NCBI GenBank assembly: GCA_047973225.1
Contig: JBKEBQ010000053.1
Coordinates: 37,503-101,502, forward strand
Reading direction: 5' to 3'
Length of the DNA stretch: 64,000 nucleotides
From: JBKEBQ01 sp047973225
GTDB lineage: Bacteria; Bacillota_I; Bacilli_A; Erysipelotrichales; Erysipelotrichaceae
In this document: in pieces, positions 8,151 to 17,688 of the stretch
Position numbering within the stretch: position 1 is the stretch's first letter
Layout of the letters: each line of letters starts with the position of its first letter
Notes under the pieces: model-generated
Seen by the model: the letters and a program-made list of their open reading frames with translations, nothing else
Database searches by the model: none
What the model was told of the DNA's origin: nothing
Position numbers and translations under genes: made by a program

Positions 8151-9485
8151 TTATTTAGCACTTAGGGCAGCCATCGTAATATAGTTGTATGGCTGATTGA
8201 AGTGAGGTAAGAAAAAAATATCTAATAGTTTTAATTTATCAATTGTTAATCCTTCTTGGATTGCCAAAGAGAACATATGAATACCCATTGAAATATCATA
8301 TTTACTTGCCATTTGTGCACCAAGTATTCTTCTTGTTTTAGCATCATACACAATTTTAATCCAGACTTTTTCATTATTTTCTTCAATAAAAGCTGGTTTT
8401 TGTAAATCTTCAAAACTTGTTGTTAAAACATCATACCCAAGACTTTTTGCCTTGTGAGCAGACAATCCTGTTGATACCATGCTCAATCCATAGATATGAA
8501 TTCCATTAGATCCTTGAACACCAACACTTTCAAGCTGTGTTCCACAGACATTATGCGCAGCAACGACACCAGAGCGAACAGCATTGGTAGCAAGTGCAAT
8601 ATATTTTTTTGTCTGTGTAGCATTATCATATACAATCGCACAGTCCCCGATCGCATATACATTGGGATCGCTTGTACGTTGCGTTTTATCGACATCATAG
8701 GCATGATTTTCAAACAGATCTAAGTGTTCACTTCCCAATTTTGTATTGGGTTTAAATCCAACTCCAAATACGACCATATCGGTAGCAAAAGATCCTTTAT
8801 CCGTACGTATTCTTTCAACTTTTCCATTCCCTTCAATAGCTTCAACTTTTTGATTATACGCAAGTTGAACACCATTTTTTATTAAGTTTTCATTCATTAA
8901 ATCACAAAATTCTGCATCATAGTAGTTAGAAAGACAAGTATCACAAATATCAATCATCGTAACATCTTTACCTTTGCGCTTAAAAGCTTCTGCAAGTTCA
9001 ACGCCTATGTAGCCAGCACCAACAATACTAACATGTTTGATGTCTGGTTTGTCGTGGAGTTTATCAATCACCTCTTGGGCATTTTGAAACAATTTCACAA
9101 ATTGTACATTTTCTAAATCCATACCGTCAATTTCAGGATGAATAGGTAAAGAACCTGTGGCTAAAATCAATTTATCATATGCTGCTGTTTTCTTGCTACC
9201 ATCCTTGCTGATGGCATGCACAATTTGATTTTTATAATCAATATGTGCAACAGGAGTTTCCATAAAAACTTTTGCACCCTTTGCTTCAATTGCCTCTTTA
9301 CTAGAATAAAACAACCCTTGTGATCCCTTAATTTGTTCACCAATCCATAACGCCATACCACACCCTAAAAAACTAATATTTGAATTGGCATCAAAAACAC
9401 AAACTTCATGTCCTTGATAATTGTCCAATATCGTGTTGATAGCAGCTGTTCCTGCATGGTTTGCTCCTACGACTACAATTTTCAT
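8151..9485 (-). CDS. nox: FAD-dependent NADH oxidase
   Basis: A 444-residue pyridine nucleotide-disulfide oxidoreductase. It has an N-terminal FAD fold (MKIVVVGANHAGTAA), an NAD-binding motif VSIVGAGYIGVELAEAF, a second FAD motif NVYAIGDCA, and a dimerisation domain. The single redox-active cysteine Cys42 in SFLGCG is the hallmark of water-forming NADH oxidases and CoA-disulfide reductases. The neighbouring motif FLGCGMALWIG favours NADH oxidase. It would regenerate NAD+ and remove oxygen in a fermenting anaerobe. Transcribed alone from a good promoter into its own terminator. CoA-disulfide reductase or NADH peroxidase activity cannot be excluded from sequence. Confidence 0.88.
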   Translation of the reverse strand: MKIVVVGANHAGTAAINTILDNYQGHEVCVFDANSNISFLGCGMALWIGEQIKGSQGLFYSSKEAIEAKGAKVFMETPVAHIDYKNQIVHAISKDGSKKTAAYDKLILATGSLPIHPEIDGMDLENVQFVKLFQNAQEVIDKLHDKPDIKHVSIVGAGYIGVELAEAFKRKGKDVTMIDICDTCLSNYYDAEFCDLMNENLIKNGVQLAYNQKVEAIEGNGKVERIRTDKGSFATDMVVFGVGFKPNTKLGSEHLDLFENHAYDVDKTQRTSDPNVYAIGDCAIVYDNATQTKKYIALATNAVRSGVVAAHNVCGTQLESVGVQGSNGIHIYGLSMVSTGLSAHKAKSLGYDVLTTSFEDLQKPAFIEENNEKVWIKIVYDAKTRRILGAQMASKYDISMGIHMFSLAIQEGLTIDKLKLLDIFFLPHFNQPYNYITMAALSAK

Positions 9486-9518
9486 TTGTTATCCTCCTAC
9501 TACATATTATGTATCGTT

Positions 9519-9547
9519 ATCATACTATCAAATAAATTACCATGCAA
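9519..9547 (-). promoter_or_regulatory. nox promoter
   Basis: Minus-strand TTGCAT (9542-9547), 17-bp spacer, TATGAT (9519-9524), upstream of an AGGAGG ribosome binding site and the nox ATG. Confidence 0.65.
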
Positions 9548-9637
9548 GATATTTGACCAAAAATTCACATTATATATATGCTAATGTTTTATATGCATAT
9601 CCTCATTTTTAATCCTTATATTTCTAATGAAATTTTA

Positions 9638-9837
9638 AAAAAACAGCATCTGTCTTAACAACAAACACTGTTCATAATCTCACAAAGTATCTAGGGAGAG
9701 ACTTTTCCCTGTCTATTACAGGTGGGTAGTCTGTATTATACCTTAGGATCCCGTTATAACAATAACGATATTCACACAATACAACAACATCAACTTCCCT
9801 TATCTCTATATGTAGGAAAAATAATGAGTCCCTAGAT
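9638..9837 (-). ncRNA. ssrS: 6S RNA candidate (ssrS/bsrA type)
   Basis: A free-standing transcript of about 200 nt is predicted. It has a consensus promoter directly upstream (9844-9872). It starts near ATCTAGGGA (9829-9837), which pairs perfectly with TCCCTAGAT (9689-9697). A second 7-bp helix (TTTTCCT with AGGGAAA) lies inside, then a large internal loop and a perfect apical hairpin CGTTAT-TGTT-ATAACG. This rod with a central bubble is the 6S architecture. An 11-bp hairpin (with wobbles) followed by seven T ends the transcript at about 9638. Position just after hisS-aspS matches 6S RNA in B. subtilis. The RNA would sequester sigma-A RNA polymerase. The call rests on structure, length and synteny, not on a covariance-model hit. 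Confidence 0.7.
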
Positions 9838-9843
9838 GAGTAT

Positions 9844-9872
9844 ATTATAAACTAACTTTTCCCAAGTGTAAA
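9844..9872 (-). promoter_or_regulatory. consensus sigma-A promoter of the 6S RNA candidate
   Basis: TTTACA (9867-9872), spacer of exactly 17 bp, TATAAT (9844-9849). The predicted start lies about 7 nt downstream, at the first base of the RNA's closing helix. This is among the best promoters in the window. Confidence 0.8.
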
Positions 9873-9946
9873 CTAGCATAGTATTTCTTTTTTTGAAAAA
9901 TAAAATCTTTGCTGCAATACACATCACATCAAAATAAGAAACCAAC

Positions 9947-11683
9947 TCATTTTATTACGATATTCAATTCATCAAGTTGCATTTCATCAACCCTACTTGG
10001 TGCATCACTCAAAGGGTCTTTTGCAGAAGCATTTTTAGGAAAAGCAATAACATCACGAATGGAATCCGATTCACTTAAAATCATTGCAATACGATCCAAA
10101 CCAAAAGCAATTCCACCATGTGGGGGTGTTCCATATTGAAAAGCATCGATAAAGAAACCAAAACGCTCTTGTATTTCTGCTTTTGTAAAACCTAAGGTTT
10201 CAAATATTTTCGCTTGTAAGGTATTGTCATAAATTCGTAAAGATCCCCCGCCCAATTCATAACCATTTAATACCATATCGTATGCCGCAGAAAGCATTTT
10301 CGATGGGTCACTATCAAGTAAATGTAGATCTTGTTCACGAGGTTTTGTAAAAGGATGATGTTTGGCATAATAACGATTATCTTCAGCATCAAACTCAAAC
10401 ATTGGAAAATCATCCACCCAAAGAAATGAAAATGTTTGTTTATTTGTAAGTTGCAAAGTTTTCGCAAAATGTAAGCGGAGCGCACCCAACACCTCACATA
10501 CACATTCCCAAGTATCACTACTGATCAGAATCAAATCGTCTTCTTTTAGTTGCAGAGTTTTGATAAGGTTGGCTTGTTCCTCTTCACTAAAAAATTTAAC
10601 AACGCTTCCTTCTAATTGTCGATCCAAATATTTTAAGGAAACAAGTCCTTTGGCTCCATATCTTTTGGCAATTTCATTCAACTTGTCAATCTCTTTTCTA
10701 GAATAACTTGCCTGTTTTTCAACCACAATACATTTGATACTGCCTTTTTTTTGTAGGCATTCCTTAAACACTTTAAATTCACTATTTTTAAAAACATCTG
10801 CGATGTCTTGTAACTCTAAAGCAAATCGATTATCTGGCTTATCACTTCCATAACGATTCATCGCTTCTTGATAGCTTATCCGCAGAAAGGGTGTGTTGAT
10901 TTCAATTCCTTTCACTTCCTTCATGACTGCTGCCATCATATCTTCCATCATCGTGCATATTTCTTTTTGTGTCAGAAAACTTGTTTCAATATCAAATTGT
11001 GTAAAGTCAGGTTGACGATCAGCTCGCAAATCTTCATCACGAAAACATTTAGCAACTTGATAGTAACGCTCAAATCCAGAAATCATCAACAACTGTTTGA
11101 ACAGTTGTGGAGATTGTGGCAATGCATAAAAAGAACCAGGATGAACACGACTTGGCACCAAATAATCACGAGCCCCTTCCGGTGTTGATTTTCCTAAAAT
11201 AGGGGTTTCTATTTCAATAAAACCCAAGTCGTCCAAATATGCGCGCATCGTTTTCACAATTTTATGACGCATCTTTAATTTTTCTTGCATCATTGGTCTT
11301 CGCAAATCCAAATATCGATATTTTAGTCTTGTGTCTTCTAAAGCATCGGTCTCATCTGCTATGATGAGCGGGGTTGTGTGCGCTGTATTCAAAATTTCTA
11401 CAGCGCTTACTCTCACCTCGATATCACCTGTTTTCAGTTTTGGATTTTTATCTTTTCGCTCTTCCACAATCCCTTCTACCTGTAAAATATATTCATTGCG
11501 CACATTTTGAAGTTGTGGAGAAATAGTTTCATCAAAAACAAGTTGCGTAATTCCCTCTCGATCACGTAAATCAATAAAAACCAAAGCACCAAAATTACGT
11601 CGTTTAGCAACCCAACCAAGCAACGTGACTTTCGCTTCGACATCAGCAATTCGTAATGCCCCATTTGTATGTGTCCGTTTCAT
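9947..11683 (-). CDS. aspS: aspartyl-tRNA synthetase
   Basis: A 578-residue class II synthetase of the bacterial type. It has an N-terminal OB anticodon-binding domain (VTLLGWVAKRRNFGALVFIDLRDREG), the class II motif 2 region FRDEDLRADRQPDFTQFDIE, a GAD insertion domain, and motif 3 GIAFGLDRIAMIL. It charges tRNA-Asp. It starts 3 bp after hisS with AAGGAG before the ATG, so both genes share the T-box leader upstream of hisS. The length is typical of the bacterial subclass. Whether it also charges tRNA-Asn cannot be decided here. Confidence 0.98.
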   Translation of the reverse strand: MKRTHTNGALRIADVEAKVTLLGWVAKRRNFGALVFIDLRDREGITQLVFDETISPQLQNVRNEYILQVEGIVEERKDKNPKLKTGDIEVRVSAVEILNTAHTTPLIIADETDALEDTRLKYRYLDLRRPMMQEKLKMRHKIVKTMRAYLDDLGFIEIETPILGKSTPEGARDYLVPSRVHPGSFYALPQSPQLFKQLLMISGFERYYQVAKCFRDEDLRADRQPDFTQFDIETSFLTQKEICTMMEDMMAAVMKEVKGIEINTPFLRISYQEAMNRYGSDKPDNRFALELQDIADVFKNSEFKVFKECLQKKGSIKCIVVEKQASYSRKEIDKLNEIAKRYGAKGLVSLKYLDRQLEGSVVKFFSEEEQANLIKTLQLKEDDLILISSDTWECVCEVLGALRLHFAKTLQLTNKQTFSFLWVDDFPMFEFDAEDNRYYAKHHPFTKPREQDLHLLDSDPSKMLSAAYDMVLNGYELGGGSLRIYDNTLQAKIFETLGFTKAEIQERFGFFIDAFQYGTPPHGGIAFGLDRIAMILSESDSIRDVIAFPKNASAKDPLSDAPSRVDEMQLDELNIVIK

Positions 11684-11686
11684 AAA

Positions 11687-13012
11687 TTACTCCTTACAGT
11701 GACATGTTTCATCACAATCATGTTCATGTTCATCACGCACATACAAAGTATCCATGACATCCAAAACTTCTTCAGGATGAACTACCACTTGTTTTTGCGT
11801 TTTTATTTCTTTGACGGTAATCGTATTTTGTTGGATATCCTTATTGCCAATCAAAATTACAAATTTTGCTTTTTTTCGATCGACCGTTCTAAATTGTGCT
11901 TTGAATGAACGATTCATATAATCCATATCACAGCGATAACCATGCGATCGAAGCGTTGTTAAAATTGAAAAACAGAGTGGTTTAGCGACTTCGCTTAGGC
12001 ACATAACATATACATCAAGCGCTTCTTTCTCTCCTAAGTTGATAGCTTCACTCTCACAAGCAATCAACAAACGCTCAACTCCCATTCCCCAACCAATGCC
12101 ACTCATTTGTGGACCACCAAAATATTGAATAAGTCCATCATATCTTCCACCTGCAAAAAGTGTTGATTGTGCGCCCATTTGTTTGTTTGTGGAAACAACT
12201 TCAAATACCGTATCACAATAATAGTCTAAGCCTCTAACCAAGCGATCATCCAATTCATAAGGGATACCCAAAGCATCTAAATTTTGTAATACTTGTTTAA
12301 AATAAGCTTTCGATACGTCATTCAAATATGCGTGAATTTTAGGTGCGGATTTCATAACTTCTTTATTCGCGTCTAATTTACAATCTAAAATGCGTAATGG
12401 GTTTTGGTTAAAGCGACGCTTACAATCACTACACATGGTATCTATATCGCCTTTAAAATGTTCTTTTAGAGCATCTCGATAAGCATTTCTAGATGCTTCA
12501 TCTCCCAATGTATTGACCAATATCTTTATGTCTTTTAAACCCAATGATCGCACAAAAGAGTAACCCAATAGCATAACTTCTACATCAAGTATTGGTTCTT
12601 TAGCACCAATGACTTCAATTCCAAATTGATGAAAGATGCGCATTCTTCCTTTTTGGGGACGTTCATGCCGAAACTGTGGACCCGCATAGTAGAATTTGGC
12701 TGGTAAATCAACATTTCCATACATTTTGTTTTCCACAAAACTTCTAGCGACTCCAGCCGTCATTTCGGGACGAAGGGTTAATGAAGTTGTTGAATTTTTC
12801 AAAGTGAACGTATACATCTCCTTATTCACCACATCACTGGCATCATTGCCCCTTTTGAAAATGTTGGTATGCTCAAAAATTGGTGTCCGAATTTCGTCAT
12901 AGTTATACAAAAAACAAAATTGTCCAAATAACTCTTCTAGTGCTTGCCACTTTCTAGCTTCACCTCCATATACATCTTGGGTTCCTCTAGGGATTTGATA
13001 GTTTTCACACAT
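11687..13012 (-). CDS. hisS: histidyl-tRNA synthetase with Cys/His-rich tail
   Basis: A 441-residue class II synthetase from the ATG at 13012, which has AAAGGAG upstream; longer in-frame starts enter the T-box terminator. Key motifs are IPRGTQDVYGGEARKW, motif 2 YAGPQFRHERPQKGRMREF-like, the histidine motif LVRGLDYYCDTVFEV, and the C-terminal anticodon domain. The last 20 residues are unusual: after LDVMDTLYVRD comes HEHDCDETCHCKE, a dense His/Cys cluster outside the conserved fold that looks like a metal-binding tail. First gene of hisS-aspS, controlled by the upstream T-box. Confidence 0.97.
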   Translation of the reverse strand: MCENYQIPRGTQDVYGGEARKWQALEELFGQFCFLYNYDEIRTPIFEHTNIFKRGNDASDVVNKEMYTFTLKNSTTSLTLRPEMTAGVARSFVENKMYGNVDLPAKFYYAGPQFRHERPQKGRMRIFHQFGIEVIGAKEPILDVEVMLLGYSFVRSLGLKDIKILVNTLGDEASRNAYRDALKEHFKGDIDTMCSDCKRRFNQNPLRILDCKLDANKEVMKSAPKIHAYLNDVSKAYFKQVLQNLDALGIPYELDDRLVRGLDYYCDTVFEVVSTNKQMGAQSTLFAGGRYDGLIQYFGGPQMSGIGWGMGVERLLIACESEAINLGEKEALDVYVMCLSEVAKPLCFSILTTLRSHGYRCDMDYMNRSFKAQFRTVDRKKAKFVILIGNKDIQQNTITVKEIKTQKQVVVHPEEVLDVMDTLYVRDEHEHDCDETCHCKE

Positions 13013-13245
13013 TTGTATTTCTCCTTTACGAATAAAAAACGTCCTTACGCTAAGGACGTTTGCACGCGGTACCACCTTAGTTCATAGAATTTTCTATGCC
13101 CTCTTATCTACTTGTATCGTAAGTATACGGCTAGTATTAATAGCTTCTCCAAAGCGTCCAATATATTCAATAAACGAAAATTCACAGCCCCATTTTCTCT
13201 CTTTAGATTTTGAATATTTGCTCTTTTTCAACGAATATAATCCTA
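13013..13245 (-). promoter_or_regulatory. T-box leader of hisS-aspS, specifier GAC (Asp)
   Basis: The conserved T-box AGGTGGTACCGCG is at 13065-13077 on the minus strand. It is followed by a 10-bp terminator hairpin (AACGTCCTTA/TAAGGACGTT, 13039-13060) and a T-run at 13033-13038. The leader upstream contains AGAGAG and a stem I. Aligning the stem I exit with the tyrS leader (TAC-ACCTTGGAG against GAC-GCTTTGGAG) places the specifier at 13156-13158 as GAC, an aspartate codon. Uncharged tRNA-Asp would therefore favour the antiterminator and expression of both synthetases, although hisS is the first gene. The 5' limit is approximate. Confidence 0.9.
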
Positions 13246-13276
13246 GTTTACCATGATTTATTTAGAAATTCAACAT

Positions 13277-15475
13277 TTATAAAATAACGCGCTCTACATT
13301 AATAACACTTGTTACTTTTTTTAGGTTGGCAATCAAATTGTGAAGTTGTTTAGCATCATGAACCAATACGGTTAATTTTGTTGTGGCGCTCAGCGCATCT
13401 TGATCTACACGAGAATCTACCTGTGTTAATCCGACTTTACACTGTGATGCAACCGTTACAATATCCGTTAATAAAAAATTGCGATCACTGGAGCGAACAA
13501 TCAATAAAGCCTCATAATTACGGGTAGAACTCTCCTCATCCCACGAAACATCAAGTAGGCGCTCTTTCATATCTTGCACGTTCGGACAATCTTTACGGTG
13601 CACCTTGACCCCTTGTCCTTTGGTAATAAAGCCAACAATTTCATCTCCTGGGATTGGCGAACAGCATGGTGATAGGGAAATCACAATACTGTCAATACCA
13701 GCAACATGAACTCCATATTTATTAGCAGATGAATCCTTATCGTTATGTTTTAAATTTGTGGTTTTAATTTCAAATTCTTTATTTGTCGCTGACTTTTGGT
13801 GCGTTAGTTTTTCTACAATTTGCTGAAGTTGCATTGATTTGCAATAAATTGCATAATATAAATCCAAACTGCTTGGCATCTTTAATTGTCCTGCAACCGC
13901 ATCTACTTGTTTCGAAGTTAAATATTCACCTGGAATAAAACCACGTTTTTTTAATTCAGATTCCAACATATCCTTGCCTTTTTCAGCACTTTCTTCTTTT
14001 TCACTTTGATGAATTCGTTGAAAATAAGTTTTTATTTTATTTCGCGCGTGATTTGATTTCACAAATTTCAACCAATCTTCAGAAGGGGCAGAATTTTTAT
14101 TGGTTTTTAAATTGATTACATCTCCATTTTTCAATGGTGTATTCAATGGGACAAGAACACCGTTGATCGTAGCACCTATGGTCTGGTGACCCACTTCTGT
14201 ATGAATTCGATAAGCAAAATCTAAAGGTGTAGAACCACTGGGCAAAGCAACAACCTTTCCTTTCGGACTCATAACATACACATTGGCTTCAAAAATATCT
14301 TTACTAATCAAACTCATAAACGATTTTGCATCCTCATTTGAATCTTCAGACATAGTTGTAAAATCCTTAAACCAATGTAATTGTTCTTCAATTTCTTTTT
14401 GTTGCTGTTCTCTTACATAATTATTTTCTTTATAGCGCCAATGAGCTGCAACCCCACGCTCGGCAATCGCATCCATGCCCTCTGTTCTGATTTGGACTTC
14501 AAAAATATTCCCCTCATCACCCACAATCGTTGTATGCAAAGATTGATACATGTTCATCTTCGGCATGGCAATATAGTCTTTAAACCGTCCTGGTATCGGT
14601 GTATAGGTTGCATGAATATGTCCCAGTATTTCATAACAATTCACTTCTGTATTGGTAACAATGCGAATCGCCAACAAATCTAATATTTCCTCAAAGCGTT
14701 TATTTTTGGTAATCATTTTTTTATAAATGCTGTATAAATGCTTACTTCTACCAAAAATACGATATTTTAAATGGTTTTTATTTAATACACTGGAAATATC
14801 TGAAATCATATGTTCCACTATACTATCTCGTTCACTTTTACGTGCCTCTACCAAGCGAGCAATTTCATAATATTTTTCTTGATTTAAATAGTGGAAACTA
14901 AGATCTTCCAATTCATTTTTAATTTCACTGATCCCCAAACGATGCGCAATCGGCGCATATACATCAAGCGTTTCTTTAGCGATTTTTTTTTGTTTTTGTA
15001 AAGGCATGAATTGAAGGGTACGCATATTGTGTAAGCGATCCGATAATTTGATAAGAATAACGCGAATATCATTGGCCATCGCTATAAATATTTTCCGATG
15101 ATTGCTTGCTAAGTACTCCTCTTCATCGACAAATTTTAAAGAACCAATCTTAGTGACAGCTTCCACAAGGGTAAATACTTCCTGACCAAAAACTTCAATG
15201 AACTCTTTTTCTTCAATATCGGTATCTTCAATAATATCATGTAATAAACCTGCCATAATGGTTTTGGGTCCCGTTTTTAAATCAACAAGAATTTTTGCAA
15301 CATGTAAGGTGTGGATAATATAAGGTTCACCACTGCGACGAAATTGTCCCTCATGAAAACGATACGCATACGCATACGCTTGTTCAATCGCTTGTAAATC
15401 CAATTCATTTTTGATGTAGGTTTTGGCCTCATCAAGGATATCAGAAATGTTTACATTCTTGTTTTTACTAACCAT
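13277..15475 (-). CDS. relA: bifunctional (p)ppGpp synthetase/hydrolase Rel
   Basis: A 732-residue long RSH enzyme of the stringent response. The HD hydrolase domain has HTLHVAKIL and LLHDIIEDT. The synthetase domain has RSKHLYSIYKKM and the substrate loop MPKMNMYQSLHTT. A TGS domain (SPKGKVVALPSGSTPLDFAY), a conserved Cys-rich region (LSPCCSPIPGDEI) and a C-terminal ACT domain (EALLIVRSSDRNFLLTDIV) follow. Both catalytic domains look intact, so it should make and degrade the alarmone. It lies between apt and hisS, as in B. subtilis apart from missing genes such as dtd. Confidence 0.97.
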   Translation of the reverse strand: MVSKNKNVNISDILDEAKTYIKNELDLQAIEQAYAYAYRFHEGQFRRSGEPYIIHTLHVAKILVDLKTGPKTIMAGLLHDIIEDTDIEEKEFIEVFGQEVFTLVEAVTKIGSLKFVDEEEYLASNHRKIFIAMANDIRVILIKLSDRLHNMRTLQFMPLQKQKKIAKETLDVYAPIAHRLGISEIKNELEDLSFHYLNQEKYYEIARLVEARKSERDSIVEHMISDISSVLNKNHLKYRIFGRSKHLYSIYKKMITKNKRFEEILDLLAIRIVTNTEVNCYEILGHIHATYTPIPGRFKDYIAMPKMNMYQSLHTTIVGDEGNIFEVQIRTEGMDAIAERGVAAHWRYKENNYVREQQQKEIEEQLHWFKDFTTMSEDSNEDAKSFMSLISKDIFEANVYVMSPKGKVVALPSGSTPLDFAYRIHTEVGHQTIGATINGVLVPLNTPLKNGDVINLKTNKNSAPSEDWLKFVKSNHARNKIKTYFQRIHQSEKEESAEKGKDMLESELKKRGFIPGEYLTSKQVDAVAGQLKMPSSLDLYYAIYCKSMQLQQIVEKLTHQKSATNKEFEIKTTNLKHNDKDSSANKYGVHVAGIDSIVISLSPCCSPIPGDEIVGFITKGQGVKVHRKDCPNVQDMKERLLDVSWDEESSTRNYEALLIVRSSDRNFLLTDIVTVASQCKVGLTQVDSRVDQDALSATTKLTVLVHDAKQLHNLIANLKKVTSVINVERVIL

Positions 15476-15526
15476 AATGAAGCCTCCTTGTGTGATAAGT
15501 ATAACATAAATACAAATAAGAATAAC

Positions 15527-15553
15527 GATAAAAAAAAACTCATACTTGAGTTT
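15527..15553 (-). terminator. terminator after apt
   Basis: Minus-strand stem AAACTCA/TGAGTTT with a 4-base loop and nine T afterwards. It overlaps the apt stop codon. Confidence 0.75.
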
Positions 15554-16068
15554 TAATCATATTGCAGTAATGTTTGTAGTTCTACCCCTTCTAAGTGCGC
15601 ACGACCATTTAAACCACAAAGTTCAATTAAAAAGCTACACCCTACAACCTGACCTCCTAATTTTTCAACGAGATCAATAGTTCCTTTTACCGTTCCTCCT
15701 GTTGCCAGTAAATCATCAATGATAAGCACCTTTTGATTTGGCTTTATAGCATCGGTGTGGACGTGCAATTCATTGGATCCATATTCCAAGTCATAAGCAA
15801 CACTTTTCGTTGCTCTAGGGAGCTTCCCAGGCTTCCTTATAGGGACGAAACCAATATGCAAAGCATAAGCTACAGGACAGCCAAAAATAAATCCTCGTGA
15901 TTCTGGACCGACAATGACTTCTGCACCTACTTTTTTAGCAAATGCAATCATCTCATCACAAGCTCGTGCAAATGCTTCACCTTCTTGCATAAGTGGCGTG
16001 ATATCGCGAAATATAATTCCTGCTTGTGGAAAATCCACAACTTCTGCAATATAGTCTTTTAACTTCAT
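15553..16068 (-). CDS. apt: adenine phosphoribosyltransferase
   Basis: A 171-residue type I phosphoribosyltransferase that salvages adenine to AMP using PRPP. The PRPP loop is VLIIDDLLATGGT near residue 120, and the dipeptide-loop region GPESRGFIFG and the adenine-binding region near FRDITPLM are present. Length is standard. The ribosome binding site is GAGG, 8 bp before the ATG. It lies between recJ and relA in the order conserved in Bacillota. Confidence 0.97.
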   Translation of the reverse strand: MKLKDYIAEVVDFPQAGIIFRDITPLMQEGEAFARACDEMIAFAKKVGAEVIVGPESRGFIFGCPVAYALHIGFVPIRKPGKLPRATKSVAYDLEYGSNELHVHTDAIKPNQKVLIIDDLLATGGTVKGTIDLVEKLGGQVVGCSFLIELCGLNGRAHLEGVELQTLLQYD

Positions 16069-16092
16069 TTTAAATACCTCAACTTTACGATT

Positions 16093-17688
16093 TTATTTTA
16101 TCACATCTTCAACTATCATGGTAATGGATTTTTTACCACGAAAATAGCTCGTAGTAACATTTCCCACAAAACGATATGTCTGCGGACTGTATTTATTTTT
16201 CTTAACACCTTGAAAAAAATATAAATATTCTAGATTATTAGAAACAAATTTTAAATGTTCACCACTACTTAAACTTTGTATTTTTATAATATTGTCCTCA
16301 ATACACATCTTTGGTTTTTCAAAATCAACACCAAATGGTTCCAAGCATTGTAAAGATGCGATGCTCGTAATATTCACTTCTTCTTTGTCTATGAAGAGCA
16401 CTTGTTCTTCTTTCTCGATTTCTACCGTTTCCATCTTTTTATTGGCGTAGCTTTGTAGCGCTTCTATATTAACTTCCTGCAATGAAATTCCTGCTGCTTG
16501 TGCATGTCCGCCATAGTTTATCAAAAGTGGTTTTATTTCATCAAAGAAGTTTGTTAGATCAACGCCTTTCACACTTCGAATACTACCCTTCGCAATGCCG
16601 TCTTTAACGCTGAGAACCATTGCTGGTTTATGAAATTGATTGACAAGCTTTGCGGCAATAATGCCATTCAAGCCCTCATGAAAGTGCTCATCATAAACAA
16701 TAATAAAGGCATCTTTATTCGTTACTTGCTGTAGCGCCAAAAGTTCTCCCTGCTTACTTAGTAGTTTTCGTTTGTTGTTGAGATCATGTATTTGTCTTGC
16801 AGTTTTTTTGATTTTTGTTGTATCGCTTAATAATAAATATTTCACAAACATATTCGCATTTGCAAGATCAGCTAAACGTCCAAACACATTGATTTTTGGT
16901 ACTATTTGAAATGCGATTTTTGTGGCATCCCAAATGTCTTTATTATTTTGTAGCAATTGAATAGGAAGAAAAGTTTTTGTATTTAATAACTGGATTGCTT
17001 CTTTTATCAAAATCCGATTTGCATCTAACACCCCAACCATATCACCGATTGTGGCAATACCAGCAAGAACCGTGTGATAAGGATGATCCTGTATTATTTT
17101 TTTACTCAATAAGTATGCCAGACCAGCGCCTGACAAGTTTTGATAAAATGATGGCAATATTTGCGGATGAAGAAAGTAATCATATACCAAATCATCTTCT
17201 TCATAAGCATGATGGTCACTTAAAATGACACTAGCCCCTTGTGCTTTAGCATATGACAATGCATTTGTGGCTTTCACACCATTATCAACGGTAATAAAAA
17301 GCGTGTAGTTTTTTTTCAATGCTTGTTTGATGGTTTCGATATTAACCCCATACCCTTCTTTAAAACGATTGGGTATATAATAACCAACATCACATCCGTA
17401 ACGAATAAGGGAATCATACAAAATCGTTGTAGCACAAATTCCATCACAATCATAATCTCCACAAATTAAAATCTTTTCCTTGTTTGCTTTGGCTCTTTCT
17501 ATTCGTTTTACAATACCATCCAAAAACGACAAATCGAAATCATTTGTTGTTAGTTTTGAATACAAAATTTCTTCAATCTTATCCACTTCTATATCCATAC
17601 TTGCCAACACTTTGCACGCCAAGGGTGAGAGTGTTGTTGTTTTCTTAAAATCGATACTCCGATTCGTATTAACATGCCGATACTTCAT
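16093..17688 (-). CDS. recJ: single-stranded-DNA exonuclease RecJ
   Basis: A 531-residue DHH-family 5'-3' exonuclease. The catalytic DHH-domain motifs are ICGDYDCDGICATTIL (motif I), TVDNGV (motif II) and LSDHHAYEEDD (motif III). The DHHA1 region has YGGHAQAAGISL. A C-terminal OB-like domain follows. It is shorter than B. subtilis RecJ (about 786 residues) because the long C-terminal extension is missing. Functions in recombination, mismatch and base-excision repair. Followed by apt. Confidence 0.95.
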   Translation of the reverse strand: MKYRHVNTNRSIDFKKTTTLSPLACKVLASMDIEVDKIEEILYSKLTTNDFDLSFLDGIVKRIERAKANKEKILICGDYDCDGICATTILYDSLIRYGCDVGYYIPNRFKEGYGVNIETIKQALKKNYTLFITVDNGVKATNALSYAKAQGASVILSDHHAYEEDDLVYDYFLHPQILPSFYQNLSGAGLAYLLSKKIIQDHPYHTVLAGIATIGDMVGVLDANRILIKEAIQLLNTKTFLPIQLLQNNKDIWDATKIAFQIVPKINVFGRLADLANANMFVKYLLLSDTTKIKKTARQIHDLNNKRKLLSKQGELLALQQVTNKDAFIIVYDEHFHEGLNGIIAAKLVNQFHKPAMVLSVKDGIAKGSIRSVKGVDLTNFFDEIKPLLINYGGHAQAAGISLQEVNIEALQSYANKKMETVEIEKEEQVLFIDKEEVNITSIASLQCLEPFGVDFEKPKMCIEDNIIKIQSLSSGEHLKFVSNNLEYLYFFQGVKKNKYSPQTYRFVGNVTTSYFRGKKSITMIVEDVIK

